Below, piece after piece: positions 24,508 through 33,925 of a DNA stretch of 64,000 nt. Every line of letters begins with the position of its first letter. Positions within the stretch are counted from its first letter, which is position 1. Source of the DNA: CALMEC01 sp964434425 (lineage in GTDB: Bacteria > Actinomycetota > Thermoleophilia > Miltoncostaeales > Miltoncostaeaceae); NCBI GenBank assembly GCA_964434425.1, contig CAYSVH010000006.1:88779-152778 (forward strand), given 5' to 3'. The translations under genes were made by a program, and so were the position numbers. The notes under the pieces are model-generated. The model worked only from the letters and a program-made list of their open reading frames with translations, searched no databases and had not been told where the DNA came from.

Positions 24508-25560
24508 TCAGCGGCGGCGGAAACCCCGGTCCGGTGCGGGGTCCAGCGGACTCGGCGGCAGACCGGCCGGCGGGTCGTCCAGGTTGTAGTCGGACGGCGC
24601 GATGTCGTTGGGCGCGTCGGGGTGGAACAGCGCCGCCATCAGCTGCGCCTGGCCGCGCCCGACGCCCAGCTCGCCCATGCCCCCGTTGTACATCAGGATG
24701 CCGTTGGCCTCACAGTGGTCGTAGAGACGACTGAGCTCGTCCAGCCGGCCGACACGGCACGGTTTGACGTTCACGATCCGCACCGGGAGATCCGTCGCAC
24801 CGATCGACTCCACGGTCGTGATCGGCGCGTCGTACGAAACGCGATCCGCCATCGGCGCGAGCAGGTCCCTCACGGCGGGCAGGTCGTGCGGGTCCTCGAA
24901 GATGACGTCGGGGAACGTGGCCACCGTCCGCTCGTACATCCCGATCAGCGCCGCCTGGTCGCCGATCTCGAGGCCGTACTGGCCCTTGAAGTCGATGGTC
25001 TCGGCACCGCCGACGGACGCGACCGCGTCCATGATCTCCTGCGTCCACGACGGCGCGACATCCAGTTTGAAGCCGACCGTCGGATACTCCGCGCGACGAC
25101 GGGCGATCCTGCCGGTGTCGGGAGGGTCGCCGAGACCAAACGAGTTGACGAACGTGAGCGGCTGCGGCGTACGCCCGAGAACCTCCGGCAGGTTCGTGCC
25201 CGCCTGCCGGAGCGCCAGGTCCAGAGCGGCCGACTCGAACGTCCAGCGCCGCCAGTTGCGCGCCAGTTCGAACTCGGGTGGCTCGGGCCACATGTCGATC
25301 GTGTCGAGATGGGCGAGGAAGTCCGCCAGCGTCGACCACTCTCCGACGAGCGGGTACTGAGCGCCTCGAAGCCCCGCCTGGGCGTCCGGCGGGCCGACCT
25401 GCTCGCCCGCTCCCTCGTCCCCGCGGCCCCGGAGCCGCAGCTCAGTGGTCGCGGAACCGACGTACCCACCCGTCCCGGGACCGCTCGGATCGAGCGTCGC
25501 GAACGCGTACGACTCGATCACGACCGGCAGATCCTTCACGGCTGTCCACAGATCGGTCAT
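24508..25560 (-). CDS. Enolase-superfamily (mandelate racemase/OSBS-like) protein
   Basis: 350 residues. The C-terminal barrel motifs read in order: GFKLDV, ETIDFKGQYG, VIFEDPHD, SYDAPITTVESIGATDLPVR, VNVKPCRVGRLDELSRLYDH, and YNGGMGELGVGRGQAQLMAA. These match the metal-binding Asp/Glu/Asp ladder and the Lys positions of the superfamily, although the classic KxK is reduced to FKLD. The N-terminal capping domain is short. It ends with ALFHPDAPNDIAPSDYN and a Pro/Arg tail. Likely catalyses proton abstraction from a carboxylate; substrate unknown. Monocistronic. Confidence 0.78.
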   Translation of the reverse strand: MTDLWTAVKDLPVVIESYAFATLDPSGPGTGGYVGSATTELRLRGRGDEGAGEQVGPPDAQAGLRGAQYPLVGEWSTLADFLAHLDTIDMWPEPPEFELARNWRRWTFESAALDLALRQAGTNLPEVLGRTPQPLTFVNSFGLGDPPDTGRIARRRAEYPTVGFKLDVAPSWTQEIMDAVASVGGAETIDFKGQYGLEIGDQAALIGMYERTVATFPDVIFEDPHDLPAVRDLLAPMADRVSYDAPITTVESIGATDLPVRIVNVKPCRVGRLDELSRLYDHCEANGILMYNGGMGELGVGRGQAQLMAALFHPDAPNDIAPSDYNLDDPPAGLPPSPLDPAPDRGFRRR

Positions 25561-25862
25561 CGTGCGTGTGACGCTACCAGCCGATCGCGCCGCCCGACCT
25601 CACCCGCCGACGGCGTCCCGGCGCGAACGGGATGCCCCGTGTCCGGCACATCCCACCCGTCGACCACCCGCGTCGATGCGCGCTCACCGTCACACGTACC
25701 CCCGACCCCGCACCCGATGCTGTCGAGCCATGAGTTCCTGCACCGCCACCGGTCAGTCGTTCGACGACCGGCATCCACGCGACGGGAGAGGCCCATGCCA
25801 GACTCGGGCGAGCGGCCCCGTCGCCGTCGTCGTCCGGCGTTTCCGACCAACGAGGTGAAGCC

Positions 25863-26426
25863 ATGCTGATCTGCTCGATGACCGTCTCCGTCGACGGCTT
25901 CATCACCGATCGCGACGGCCGGTTCGACTGGTCGATACCGAGCGATGATCTATTCCGCTTCCATCTGGAGCGCGTCCGCGAACTCGGCGCCGCCCTTCTG
26001 GGTCGCCGGCTCTACGAGACCATGCTCGTCTGGGAGACGGACACGGCGATGCGCCACGACGAGGCCTCGGTCGCGTTCGCCGACGCCTGGTCGGAGCTCC
26101 CGAAGGTCGTCTTCAGCCGCACGCTCGACAGCGTCCAGGGCAACGCACGGCTCGCGAAGGGGGCGTTGGCCGACGAGGTCGCCGCGGCCCTCGCCGCGAC
26201 CGACCAGGACGTCGAGATCGGCGGCGCCGACCTCGCCGGCCAGGCGATGCAACTCGGACTCGTGGACGAGGTGAACATGTTCCGCGCTCCGGTCATCGTC
26301 GGCGGCGGCACGCCGCTCATCCCGCCGGTCGACGAGCACATCCCCCTCGTTCTGGTCGAGACCAGAACCTTCGACGCGCAGGTGGTCTACGAGCGATACC
26401 GGCGCGTCACCGATACGTCGTCATGA
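25863..26426 (+). CDS. Dihydrofolate reductase-fold (RibD C-terminal-like) protein
   Basis: 187 residues: MLICSMTVSVDGFITDRDGR, AALLGRRLYETMLVW, SELPKVVFSRTLDSVQGNAR, QDVEIGGADLAGQAMQLGLV and DEVNMFRAPVIVGGGTPLI. These are the standard landmarks of the RibD_C/YwjB-like family of NADPH-dependent reductases. ATG 25863 has GAGGTGAAG about five bases upstream. No riboflavin genes adjoin, so a biosynthetic role is not implied. The preceding 302 bases (25561-25862) hold no gene that I can support. Confidence 0.88.
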   Translation: MLICSMTVSVDGFITDRDGRFDWSIPSDDLFRFHLERVRELGAALLGRRLYETMLVWETDTAMRHDEASVAFADAWSELPKVVFSRTLDSVQGNARLAKGALADEVAAALAATDQDVEIGGADLAGQAMQLGLVDEVNMFRAPVIVGGGTPLIPPVDEHIPLVLVETRTFDAQVVYERYRRVTDTSS

Positions 26427-26507
26427 CGGCATGGACGACGTGATGTCAGCGGAAAGCGCTCATGGAGGGGCACCGCACCCACGGCACCGAGCCTCCTCGA
26501 GGGGCGC

Positions 26508-27224
26508 TCACGTCACGGAGATGAGGAACGACGTGAGAAATCCCAGCGCGGTGGCATAGGCCACATACGGACCGCCGTCCGAGTACGCCTCCGGCATGAG
26601 CGTGTCGGCGAGCGAGGCCAGCACCGCCCCTGCCGCGAAGCCGAGCGGCCATGCCAGGGTCCCCGGATCGACACCGTCCAATGCCCCGTAGCCCGCGACC
26701 ACCGCGACCGCGAGGATCGCCGCCGCGCCACTCCATGTCATGAGGACGCGGGCGTCGCTCATGCCCGCATCCTTCATCTTGCGCGCACCCACGACGGCCT
26801 CCGGGAAATTCGAGACGAAGATCGCAACCAGCAGGGCGACCGCCGCGCCCTCGATCAGGCTCACGCCGAGCGCCAGGTTCTCGGGCACCCCGTCGAGCGT
26901 GACCCCGGCGAGGAGCGCCAGGCCCACGGCCGAGCCGCGTATGTGCAAGGTGCGTGTCCGTGCCTCGAGGGCCGCATCGATCACGATGAACACCGTTGCT
27001 CCGAGCACGAATGCGACCGCCGCTCTCAGCGCTCCCCCCTGCTCGTAGGCCTCCAGGAAGAGCTCGAACGCGACCGCGGTGATGAGAGCACCCGATGCGA
27101 ACGCCAGCAGCCACGCCGTCACCACACGCGGGAGTGTCCACCGCACACCGACCACAGCACCGATGACGAGGGCGCCGGATGCGGTCACCGCGAACAGGAT
27201 CACCCGCCCCCACTGCCCCGGCAT
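26508..27224 (-). CDS. ZIP-family divalent metal transporter
   Basis: 238 residues from ATG 27224 (MPGQWGRVILFAV), with about eight hydrophobic helices. The two metal-site helices are TLDGVPENLALGVSL and FVSNFPEAVVGARKM, matching the ZIP HxxPEN / NxPE motifs (the first His replaced by Gly-Val). Family members import zinc or other divalent cations, or occasionally export them. Monocistronic; no metal regulator adjoins. Confidence 0.85.
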   Translation of the reverse strand: MPGQWGRVILFAVTASGALVIGAVVGVRWTLPRVVTAWLLAFASGALITAVAFELFLEAYEQGGALRAAVAFVLGATVFIVIDAALEARTRTLHIRGSAVGLALLAGVTLDGVPENLALGVSLIEGAAVALLVAIFVSNFPEAVVGARKMKDAGMSDARVLMTWSGAAAILAVAVVAGYGALDGVDPGTLAWPLGFAAGAVLASLADTLMPEAYSDGGPYVAYATALGFLTSFLISVT

Positions 27225-27710
27225 CAGGCGCGCCCCGTTCGACCGGCATCCATGACGCACATCCTGGGGAGAAAGGCAGCCACGGTCCCACGGCCCGCGG
27301 CGACCCGCACGCCGATGGTCACGACGGTTGCGCTGGGTGTGGACGCGGTCAGCATCGGGTCTCCCTCCGGCGTTCGGTCTCGTCCGGAATCTACGCCGCG
27401 GGGTCACCGCCGCCGAGGCGACGGCACACGATGGACCACTGCATGCGCGGATCCTGCGTCGCGTCGTCGTACATCGAGGGGCACCCACTGTGAACGGCCT
27501 CGGAACGTCATTCGTCGTGCCACGGCTCGTTCGCGTACGTCGAGCACAGTCCGTTCACGGCCCAGCGAACGGACAACCATGGCGCGGTACCCGTCTCGGG
27601 CGATCACCGAGAGCCGAATGATCGTCGCCCCGCCTCATGGCCATCCAACGGTCGGTCCTGAGGCGCGCTCCTCCGCTCAGGGGTCCTCGCCTCCACCCGC
27701 CGCGAGGAGG
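27225..27710. other. 486-base stretch without a supported gene
   Basis: Several short open frames overlap here, none with a family signature, good start or ribosome site. The minus strand around 27404-27607 has a 67-codon Arg-rich frame that looks like a GC-driven shadow. No hairpin terminator or repeat was noticed. It separates the ZIP gene and the XRE-cupin gene, both on the minus strand. Confidence 0.4.
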
Positions 27711-28304
27711 TCAGTCGGCGGAGCGATGCAGGTGGGCGCGATGGCCGTCGCGATCGAAGATCATGATGAGCTCGGCCGGTCCGTCCATCGCCGTGAGCGC
27801 ATGCGGGGTCATGGTGGCGAACTCCGCGGCCTCCCCCGCCTCGACGACGACACGACGATCACCCAGCAGCAGACAGACGCGCCCCTCCATGACGAAGAAC
27901 CAGTCGTGCCCCGGGTGGACCTTCTGTTCGGGTGGCTCGTCGGTGGGCTCGATCCTCATCTTGAGGGTGACGGCGCTGCCCTCGGTCCGGCTCAGCATCC
28001 ACGTGGTGTGACCACCGGTCCGGTAGGCGGTCGGACGGATGACCACGTCGCCATCGCCTTCGCCGAGGTCGAGCAGGGTGTCCAGATCGACGTCGAGCGC
28101 CCGGGCCAGCGGCAGAAGGACGTCGAGGCCGATGGAGCGCTTGCCCGTCTCGATCCGGCTGATGGTCGACGCGCTCAGATGCGCTCGGGCCGCCACATCG
28201 TCGAGTGAGAGGCCGAGGCCGGTGCGAAGACTCCGGAGCCGCGCCCGGACGACCCTCTCGATCCGCTGCGGGTCAGAAGCCCCGCCATCGTCACCGTCGC
28301 CCAA
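27711..28304 (-). CDS. XRE-family regulator with C-terminal cupin
   Basis: 197 residues. The HTH_3 domain is at about 15-75 (RARLRSLRTGLGLSLDDVAA, RAHLSASTISRIETGKRSIG, DVLLPLARALDVDLDTLLDL). The cupin domain is at about 105-190 (HPGHDWFFVMEGRVCLLLGD, VVVEAGEAAEFATMTPHALT). Start TTG 28304 is chosen because GAGGAGG lies about six bases before it; no ATG is available. This architecture usually senses a small ligand and represses an adjacent gene. It is divergent from the FAD/methyltransferase fusion, with palindromes between. Confidence 0.88.
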   Translation of the reverse strand: MGDGDDGGASDPQRIERVVRARLRSLRTGLGLSLDDVAARAHLSASTISRIETGKRSIGLDVLLPLARALDVDLDTLLDLGEGDGDVVIRPTAYRTGGHTTWMLSRTEGSAVTLKMRIEPTDEPPEQKVHPGHDWFFVMEGRVCLLLGDRRVVVEAGEAAEFATMTPHALTAMDGPAELIMIFDRDGHRAHLHRSAD

Positions 28305-28319
28305 CCCCACCCTCCTCGT

Positions 28320-28349
28320 CTTGCGTATTCCGCAAGGCCTCTTGCGCAA
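28320..28349. promoter_or_regulatory. Paired palindromic operator between XRE-cupin and FAD-fusion genes
   Basis: CTTGCG-TATTC-CGCAAG (28320-28336) is a perfect inverted repeat and TTGCGCAA (28342-28349) is a second perfect palindrome with the same half-site TTGCG. They occupy the short space between divergent starts. TTGCGC at 28342 plus TATCGT at 28364 (16-base spacer) could be the promoter of the rightward gene, which the repressor would occlude. Confidence 0.65.
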
Positions 28350-28376
28350 ACGGAGATTACTCCTATCGTGAAGGTC

Positions 28377-29954
28377 ATGAGCCAGCACGCACTTCACACC
28401 GTTGACCGCCACTGCGATGTCGCCGTCGTCGGTGGCTCGGCCGCCGGGTTGGCGGCGGCACTCCAGCTTGTCCGCCAGCGCCGATCCGTGATCGTCGTCG
28501 ACTCCGGCGAACCGCGCAACGCTCCCGCCGCGCACATGCACGGCTACCCGGGATTCGACGGTCGGGCGCCCGCCGACCTCGCCGCCGCGGCCCGGGCAGA
28601 GGTCCGCGGCTACGGCGGCGAGGTCGTTCCCGGCCGGGTCGTCGATGTGACGCGATCCGGGGATGCCTTCCACCTGGACCTGGCCGGTGGTCACGCCATC
28701 GTCGCTCGCCGAGTGCTCGTCGCCACCGGCCTCGCCGATGTTCTCCCCGACATCCCGGGGCTCACGGCCCACTGGGGCCGAGATGTCATCCACTGCCCGT
28801 TCTGCCATGGGTTCGAGGTCCGGGACGGGCGGCTCGTCCAGATCGTCACCCATCCCCTGGGTCTGCACTCCGCGCCGCTCTTCCGCCGGCTGACCGACCG
28901 GCACACGCTGGTGGTGCACGGCGACGTGGACGTCGACGACGCCCGGCTCGCGGCCCTGGCGGATGCCGGGGCGGAGGTCGTGAGGGGTACCGTCACACGC
29001 ATCGTCGAAAATGCGGCGGGCGATGTCACCGGGGTCGCGCTGTCCGATCGCACCATCGACGCCGACGTCGTGGCCGTGGGACCCGGGGTCTCGGCGAGAG
29101 TCGAGCCGTTCGCGTCAGTGGGCCTCGCACCATCGCCGCATCCGTCCGGCATCGGCACCGTGCTCACGACCGACGAGCGCGGCGCGACGACGGTGGCGGG
29201 CGTCTACGCGGCGGGCAACGTCACCGACCCGAGCCACAACGTGCCGATGGCCGCGGCCCACGGCAGCTGGATCGGAGCGATGATCGCGTTCGACCTGGCC
29301 GAGCAGGACGTGACCGCCGGAGCCGCGACGTCGGGCAACGCGACCGACTGGGACCACCGGTACAGCGGTGAGCGGATGTGGAGCGGACGCCCCAACGCCG
29401 CCCTGGTCCGCGAGGCGGGAGGCCTCGTGCCCGGACACGCCCTCGACGTCGGCGCCGGCGAGGGCGGCGACGCGATCTGGCTGGCCGAACGGGGCTGGCG
29501 GGTGACGGCGAGCGACATCTCCCGTCGGGCGCTCGACCGGATCGCCTCCGAGGCTGACTCCCGTTCGCTCGACGTCGCGTGCCTGAACGCCGATGCCAAC
29601 GGCCTCGCACCGTTCGCCTCTCAGACGTTCGACCTGGTCACCGCCCACTACGCCTCGATCCCCCGCACGCCCGACGGCCGCGCGGTCCGCAACATGGTGG
29701 ACGCGGTCGCACCCGGGGGCATGCTCCTCGTCGTCACCCACGACCCGGAGCCGATGCGCACGCCGGTCGATACGACGACCGCCAGCAGGCCGTTCGACGC
29801 CGATGCCTACGTGTCGGTCGACGAGGTGGCGGCGGTGATCACGCGACTGCCCGGCTGGCGCATCGAGGTACACGCGACGGTGCCACGCCCCGGCGGAGCC
29901 ACCTCGTCGCACCGCGTGGACGACATCGTGTTGCGCGCACGTCGCGAGGGGTGA
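28377..29954 (+). CDS. Fused thioredoxin-reductase-like FAD oxidoreductase and SAM methyltransferase
   Basis: 525 residues. The N-terminal half (about 10-310) has the FAD motif VAVVGGSAAGLAAAL, a redox CPFC pair (Cys140, Cys143, in HCPFCHGFEV), and the second FAD contact TTVAGVYAAGNVTDPSHNVP. The NADPH GxGxxG is degenerate (IVTHPLGLHSAP). The C-terminal half (about 325-522) is a class I methyltransferase with DHRYSGERMWSGRPN, motif I ALDVGAGEGGDAIWLAERGW and VTAHYASIPR. Both halves look complete. Start ATG 28377 is favoured; GTG 28368 overlaps the likely -10. Such fusions may couple a thiol/redox step to methylation, for example of toxic oxyanions or thiols; this is inference. Confidence 0.88.
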   Translation: MSQHALHTVDRHCDVAVVGGSAAGLAAALQLVRQRRSVIVVDSGEPRNAPAAHMHGYPGFDGRAPADLAAAARAEVRGYGGEVVPGRVVDVTRSGDAFHLDLAGGHAIVARRVLVATGLADVLPDIPGLTAHWGRDVIHCPFCHGFEVRDGRLVQIVTHPLGLHSAPLFRRLTDRHTLVVHGDVDVDDARLAALADAGAEVVRGTVTRIVENAAGDVTGVALSDRTIDADVVAVGPGVSARVEPFASVGLAPSPHPSGIGTVLTTDERGATTVAGVYAAGNVTDPSHNVPMAAAHGSWIGAMIAFDLAEQDVTAGAATSGNATDWDHRYSGERMWSGRPNAALVREAGGLVPGHALDVGAGEGGDAIWLAERGWRVTASDISRRALDRIASEADSRSLDVACLNADANGLAPFASQTFDLVTAHYASIPRTPDGRAVRNMVDAVAPGGMLLVVTHDPEPMRTPVDTTTASRPFDADAYVSVDEVAAVITRLPGWRIEVHATVPRPGGATSSHRVDDIVLRARREG

Positions 29955-30081
29955 GCGCTTCGACGCGCCGATCGCCACGTTCCGTGATTGGCTGGAGGCG
30001 AACCTGACCACCATCACGGTCGTCGTGACGGCACTCATCGGCGCCGTCCTTCTGGGTCAGGGTCTCGCCGTCTTCGACTGA
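29953..30081 (+). pseudogene. C-terminal remnant of a Sap/GAP-type membrane protein gene
   Basis: Immediately after the methyltransferase stop, in another frame, the sequence reads RFDAPIATFRDWLEANLTTI, TVVVTALIGAVLLGQGLAVF, D, then TGA at 30079. The WLEANxxxI(T)xVVxxxIGxxLxGxGL pattern is the last helix of GAP (Sap, sulfolipid-addressing) family proteins. There is no start codon or upstream part, so it is a fragment abutting the fusion gene. Confidence 0.5.
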
Positions 30082-30138
30082 CCTCACGGACCGAACCAGG
30101 GGATCACGTCGCGACGGATGCCGTGGCCCGTCCCGATG

Positions 30139-30789
30139 TCAGCCGAAGAGCCCGCCGAGCGGACCGGGAAGGACGTCCTTGAGCCATGCGCGCGCGTCGT
30201 CCTTCACGCCCTGGATGAGCGCGTCGCGCAGGATCGATTCGGGTGACCGGCCCTGGTCGGCTTCCGTGAGGATGGTCCTCACGTCGATGCGGTCGAGCGA
30301 CCAGCGCAGCATGTCGGCGGTCGGCGGCAGCCGATCGAGCAGGGCGTCCGGGACGCTGTTCACAAGGGGGTCCGGGATACCGAGCTGATCGGCGAGGGAC
30401 GGGAGAAGCGCCGATGCCTTCGGCAGCTGCCCCGCCGCGTCGAGCCGGTCGATGGCGTGTTCCAGCCCCTCCTTGATCGTCTCCGCGAGACCGTTCTCGT
30501 CCGTGCCGGCCTCACGCGCGAGTTCGGCACGGTCCTCCGGCGACAGCAGCGACAGCAGGAGCCGCTCACGGCTCACGCCGAGCTCGCAGGCGGCATCGTT
30601 GACACCCGTGACGACGACGGTCTCCACCAGGCCGGCGAGTTCGTCCGGAGCGGTCCGTCCGAGGTCCTGGCAGGGGTCCGCCGAACGCTGCGGCACGAAG
30701 TCGGCGCCGCCGGCCGCGAGCTGGACGCCGAGCAGGCCGGCCCCCAGGACGAGGGCCGCGACGATGAGGACGATTCCGCGCGTGTTCAT
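30139..30789 (-). CDS. Signal-anchored extracytoplasmic protein of unknown function
   Basis: 216 residues. An N-terminal membrane helix or uncleaved signal (GIVLIVAALVLGAGLLGVQL) is followed by a helical, acidic outside domain with two Cys (PCQDLGR and DAACELG) that could pair. Helical segments include SRERLLLSLLSPEDRAELAR and LAETIKEGLEHAIDRLDAAG. It ends in PGPLGGLFG. No family recognised. Its ATG overlaps the stop of the MFS gene (ATGA), so it is coupled to an exporter and may be its accessory partner. Confidence 0.65.
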   Translation of the reverse strand: MNTRGIVLIVAALVLGAGLLGVQLAAGGADFVPQRSADPCQDLGRTAPDELAGLVETVVVTGVNDAACELGVSRERLLLSLLSPEDRAELAREAGTDENGLAETIKEGLEHAIDRLDAAGQLPKASALLPSLADQLGIPDPLVNSVPDALLDRLPPTADMLRWSLDRIDVRTILTEADQGRSPESILRDALIQGVKDDARAWLKDVLPGPLGGLFG

Positions 30790-32156
30790 GACCGGGTGGC
30801 CGCCTCGCGGAGGAACAGCGCGGGGATGATCGCGACGAGCGCGAGCGCCGCGGCGGCGAGGAACGCCATCCGGAAGGCGCGCGTCGCCGCCCGTTCGAGC
30901 TGGTCGTCGAGACGGACCTCGAGGGCACGGGCCTGCTCAGCCTGGTCATCGGGCAGGTCCGCCCTCGCGAAGGCGGCGCTCAGATCGGGGACGCGGCCCC
31001 GCTCGGCGACGAGCTGTTCACCCAGCCCCTCGGCGAGCCTCAGTTTGCTCGCCGTCGGAAGGTCGGAGTCGAGCACCTGGGCGGTGATCGCCTCCTGCGC
31101 GGGAGCCTGCGCCCTCTGCAGATCGGCCGTGAAGATCGGCGTGAGGATCACGAGGCCGACCACGATGCCCCCGTGACGCGCGGCGATCGTCCACCCGCCG
31201 TGGAGTGCCCGTGGGACGCGGTCGCGCAACGCCGACTGGGTGAGCGAGTCGACCGTCAGGCCGAGCCCGAAGCCGACGAGGATCTGCGGGGGGATCGTCC
31301 ACATCGGGTTGGCATCGGGCATGAAGGCGAGACCGACGAGCCCGCCGCCGACAAGGACCGATCCGGCGATCGCCTCGGCGCGGGCACCGGCCCGCGCCGC
31401 CCGGGCGAGTGGAGCCGCGGCGATGGCGGCGAGCGGGATGGCAGCCACCGTGACGGCGGCGAGTGCGGGCGAGCGCCGCCAGCCCTCGACGAGAAGGAGG
31501 ACGAGGAGGAAGAGCGCCGCGGTGAGCGCGGCCGACACGAACGCCAGGGCGAGGTTCGCGGGAATATCGGGACGATCGAGTCCGCCATCCTGCCGTTCGA
31601 CGTCAGGGCGCAGGCGCAACGCGACCGGCACCGCCAGGAGAACGAGGGGAACCTGGACGATGAAGATCGATTGCCAGCTGATCCACTCGGTCATGAGGCC
31701 GCCGACGGTGGGCCCGATGGCCGACCCCGCGACGCCGGCGGCGATCCACAGGGCGACCCCGCGGATCTCGTCCCGCGACGCGGCGACGAGCAGTTCGAGG
31801 CATGCGGCGATCACGAGGGCGCCGCCGACGGCCTGAAGGACGCGGGAGCCGATCAGGATCGGGAGCGTGCCGGCGAGCGCGCAACCGGCCGACGCCGCGG
31901 CGAACACGACGAGCCCCACCGCCGCCGCCGCGCCGGCGGCACCGCGCGTGCAGATCCTGGCAGCGGGCACCGCGGCGAGCGCCAGGACCAGGTTGAACCC
32001 CGTCAGGACCCACGCGACCTGGGACACCTCGGCATCGAGCTCGCGAAGGATGTCGGGCAGCGCCAGGGTGACGATCGCCGAATCGGCGAGCACGATGCCC
32101 ACAGCGAGCGACAGCAGGGCCACCGCGACGTTCGTGGATTTCTCGTGGGCAGTCAA
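30786..32156 (-). CDS. MFS drug/metabolite exporter, DHA2-like
   Basis: About 456 residues and about 14 hydrophobic segments. The first helix VAVALLSLAVGIVLADSAIV then TLALPDILRELDAEVSQVAW is the DHA2 (EmrB/QacA) signature, and IGPTVGGLMTEWISWQSIF matches motif C with the following loop. Late helices carry GFGLGLTVDSLTQSALRDRV. The start is uncertain: TTG 32156 is offered, no ATG fits, and the frame stays open another 141 bases. A cytoplasmic acidic/Arg-rich helical region lies near the C-terminus. Coupled to the downstream extracytoplasmic protein by an ATGA overlap. Confidence 0.85.
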   Translation of the reverse strand: MTAHEKSTNVAVALLSLAVGIVLADSAIVTLALPDILRELDAEVSQVAWVLTGFNLVLALAAVPAARICTRGAAGAAAAVGLVVFAAASAGCALAGTLPILIGSRVLQAVGGALVIAACLELLVAASRDEIRGVALWIAAGVAGSAIGPTVGGLMTEWISWQSIFIVQVPLVLLAVPVALRLRPDVERQDGGLDRPDIPANLALAFVSAALTAALFLLVLLLVEGWRRSPALAAVTVAAIPLAAIAAAPLARAARAGARAEAIAGSVLVGGGLVGLAFMPDANPMWTIPPQILVGFGLGLTVDSLTQSALRDRVPRALHGGWTIAARHGGIVVGLVILTPIFTADLQRAQAPAQEAITAQVLDSDLPTASKLRLAEGLGEQLVAERGRVPDLSAAFARADLPDDQAEQARALEVRLDDQLERAATRAFRMAFLAAAALALVAIIPALFLREAATRS

Positions 32157-32382
32157 AGGGTGATCGGACGTCGCGGAGACGGACGCATGCGGCGGTGGCG
32201 ATCGCCTCCGTCCCCGGTGCCGATGGCACCGGTGCCCGTCCCGACGCCAGAGTACCGGCACCCGGAGGACTCGGTCACACGCCACGTCCCGGACCATCGG
32301 GTACGCGTCCCCGGTGACCGGCCGGAGCGGATCATCCGAGGGCGACGGGAGTGCTCGGTGAGCGGCCCGGGCGCCATAGGGC

Positions 32383-33759
32383 TCACGCGGCGGTGCGCAC
32401 GGCGCCGATCGCGGCGTCCAGCCGGTCCCAGATGCGATCGATCCAGTCGAGGTGTTCCGGCTTCATCAGCACGGAGCGCAGGCAGGTCACCGTGTCCCGG
32501 TCGATCGCCATGTCTCCCGGCGCGTCGAAGAACGCGATCGGGAGCTCGGCGAGGGCGAGATGGAGATCACGCAGCGCCGCCTCCTCGAAGACACGCCGGG
32601 CCAGTGACGAGGCCTCACTCACGCTCGCGGCGTGGACCGACCAGGTCACGACGTCGAGTTCGGGCGGGGACGGGGTGACGAACCGTTCATCGGCGACCAG
32701 CCGCTCGTGGAGTGCCAGCGCCGCCGCACGGCACCGGCCGAGGTCACGGGCGAAGTCGCCCTCCGGCACGAGCGGCAAGAGCTCCTGCGTCGCCCAGAGC
32801 GCGACGGCCGACGCACCCGCGCGCGAGCACTCCAGGCTGATCTCACCGAGATGGAGCTCATCAGAGGTGAAGTACGTGTAGGGCGAGCTGTGCCGGTAGT
32901 GGCGGCCGACCGACGGGTCGCGGAAGAGGACACAGCCGCATCCGTAGGGCTGGAGACCGTGCTTGTGCGGGTCGACCACGATCGAGTCGACCTCGCCCAG
33001 CCGGTCGTACGCCGCACGCGCCTCCGGGCCCAGGGTGCCGGTGAGACCGAAGTAGCCGCCGTAGGCGGCGTCCGCGTGCAGGCGGAAGCCGTGACGCTCG
33101 CGCAGCTCGAGCAACGCCGGGAGAGGATCGACCGCACCGGTGGCGGTGGTGCCGATCGTCGCCACGACGGTCCCGATACCGCCCTGCACCAGTCGCGTCC
33201 GGAGCGCCTCCATGTCCATGCGTCCGTACCGGTCGACGGGGATCGTCTCGACGTCCATGCCCAGCACCGCGCCGATGCGCGGGTGGGTGTAGTGCCCCTG
33301 TTCGGAGACGGCCACGGCGGCGCCGGGACCGGTCTCGCGGGCGATCCACAGCGCCTCCAGGTTCGCCATCGTGCCGCCGGAGGTCAGATGGCCGAGGTGG
33401 GACTCCCATCCGAACATGGCGGCGAGTTCAGCGACCGCCTCCTTCTCCATCCGTGAGCTGGCACGGCCACCGTCGAGGGCGTGGTTGTTGGGGTTGATCC
33501 ACTGTGACAGTGCGTAGGCCAGCCGCGCGACCGGATGAGGCGGCTTCAGCATCTGGCCGACGTAGAGCGGATGGAAGTACGGGAGGTTGTCCCGCATCCG
33601 CTCCGCGACCCGATGGAGGACGGCGTGGACGCCCGCCGCACCGCTGGTGGCCGATGCGGCGGGCGGCAGATCGTCGAAGCCGGCGGCCAGGGCACCCAGC
33701 GCGGCACGCAGGTCGTCGAGGGATGCGGGGTCGAGCGGGATCGAGGCGTCGGGCACCAT
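32383..33759 (-). CDS. PLP-dependent group II decarboxylase (aromatic amino acid/tyrosine type)
   Basis: 458 residues. PLP-site motifs are LTSGGTMANLEALWIAR (phosphate loop), HADAAYGGYF with Asp230 contacting the pyridine nitrogen, and VDPHKHGLQPYGCGC with Lys266 as the Schiff-base lysine after His265. The N-terminal RMRDNLPYFHPLYVGQMLKP and NPNNHALDGG are typical of aromatic-L-amino-acid and tyrosine decarboxylases. It would form an amine from an amino acid and release CO2. Monocistronic; no amine transporter adjoins except the MFS exporter 226 bases downstream on the same strand. Confidence 0.9.
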   Translation of the reverse strand: MVPDASIPLDPASLDDLRAALGALAAGFDDLPPAASATSGAAGVHAVLHRVAERMRDNLPYFHPLYVGQMLKPPHPVARLAYALSQWINPNNHALDGGRASSRMEKEAVAELAAMFGWESHLGHLTSGGTMANLEALWIARETGPGAAVAVSEQGHYTHPRIGAVLGMDVETIPVDRYGRMDMEALRTRLVQGGIGTVVATIGTTATGAVDPLPALLELRERHGFRLHADAAYGGYFGLTGTLGPEARAAYDRLGEVDSIVVDPHKHGLQPYGCGCVLFRDPSVGRHYRHSSPYTYFTSDELHLGEISLECSRAGASAVALWATQELLPLVPEGDFARDLGRCRAAALALHERLVADERFVTPSPPELDVVTWSVHAASVSEASSLARRVFEEAALRDLHLALAELPIAFFDAPGDMAIDRDTVTCLRSVLMKPEHLDWIDRIWDRLDAAIGAVRTAA

Positions 33760-33925
33760 CGGTGGTCCTTTCCGCGTTCCGGTACGGCGGACTCCGGTCC
33801 GGGCTCCCCCACCATGACAGGCCGGACGACGAGGGCACCCGCGACCCGCCTCCTCCTCGTCGTCAGGCCTGCTCCGTCCGGATCCGATCGCAGACGAGGG
33901 TGGACAGCGATACGACTGAATCCCC

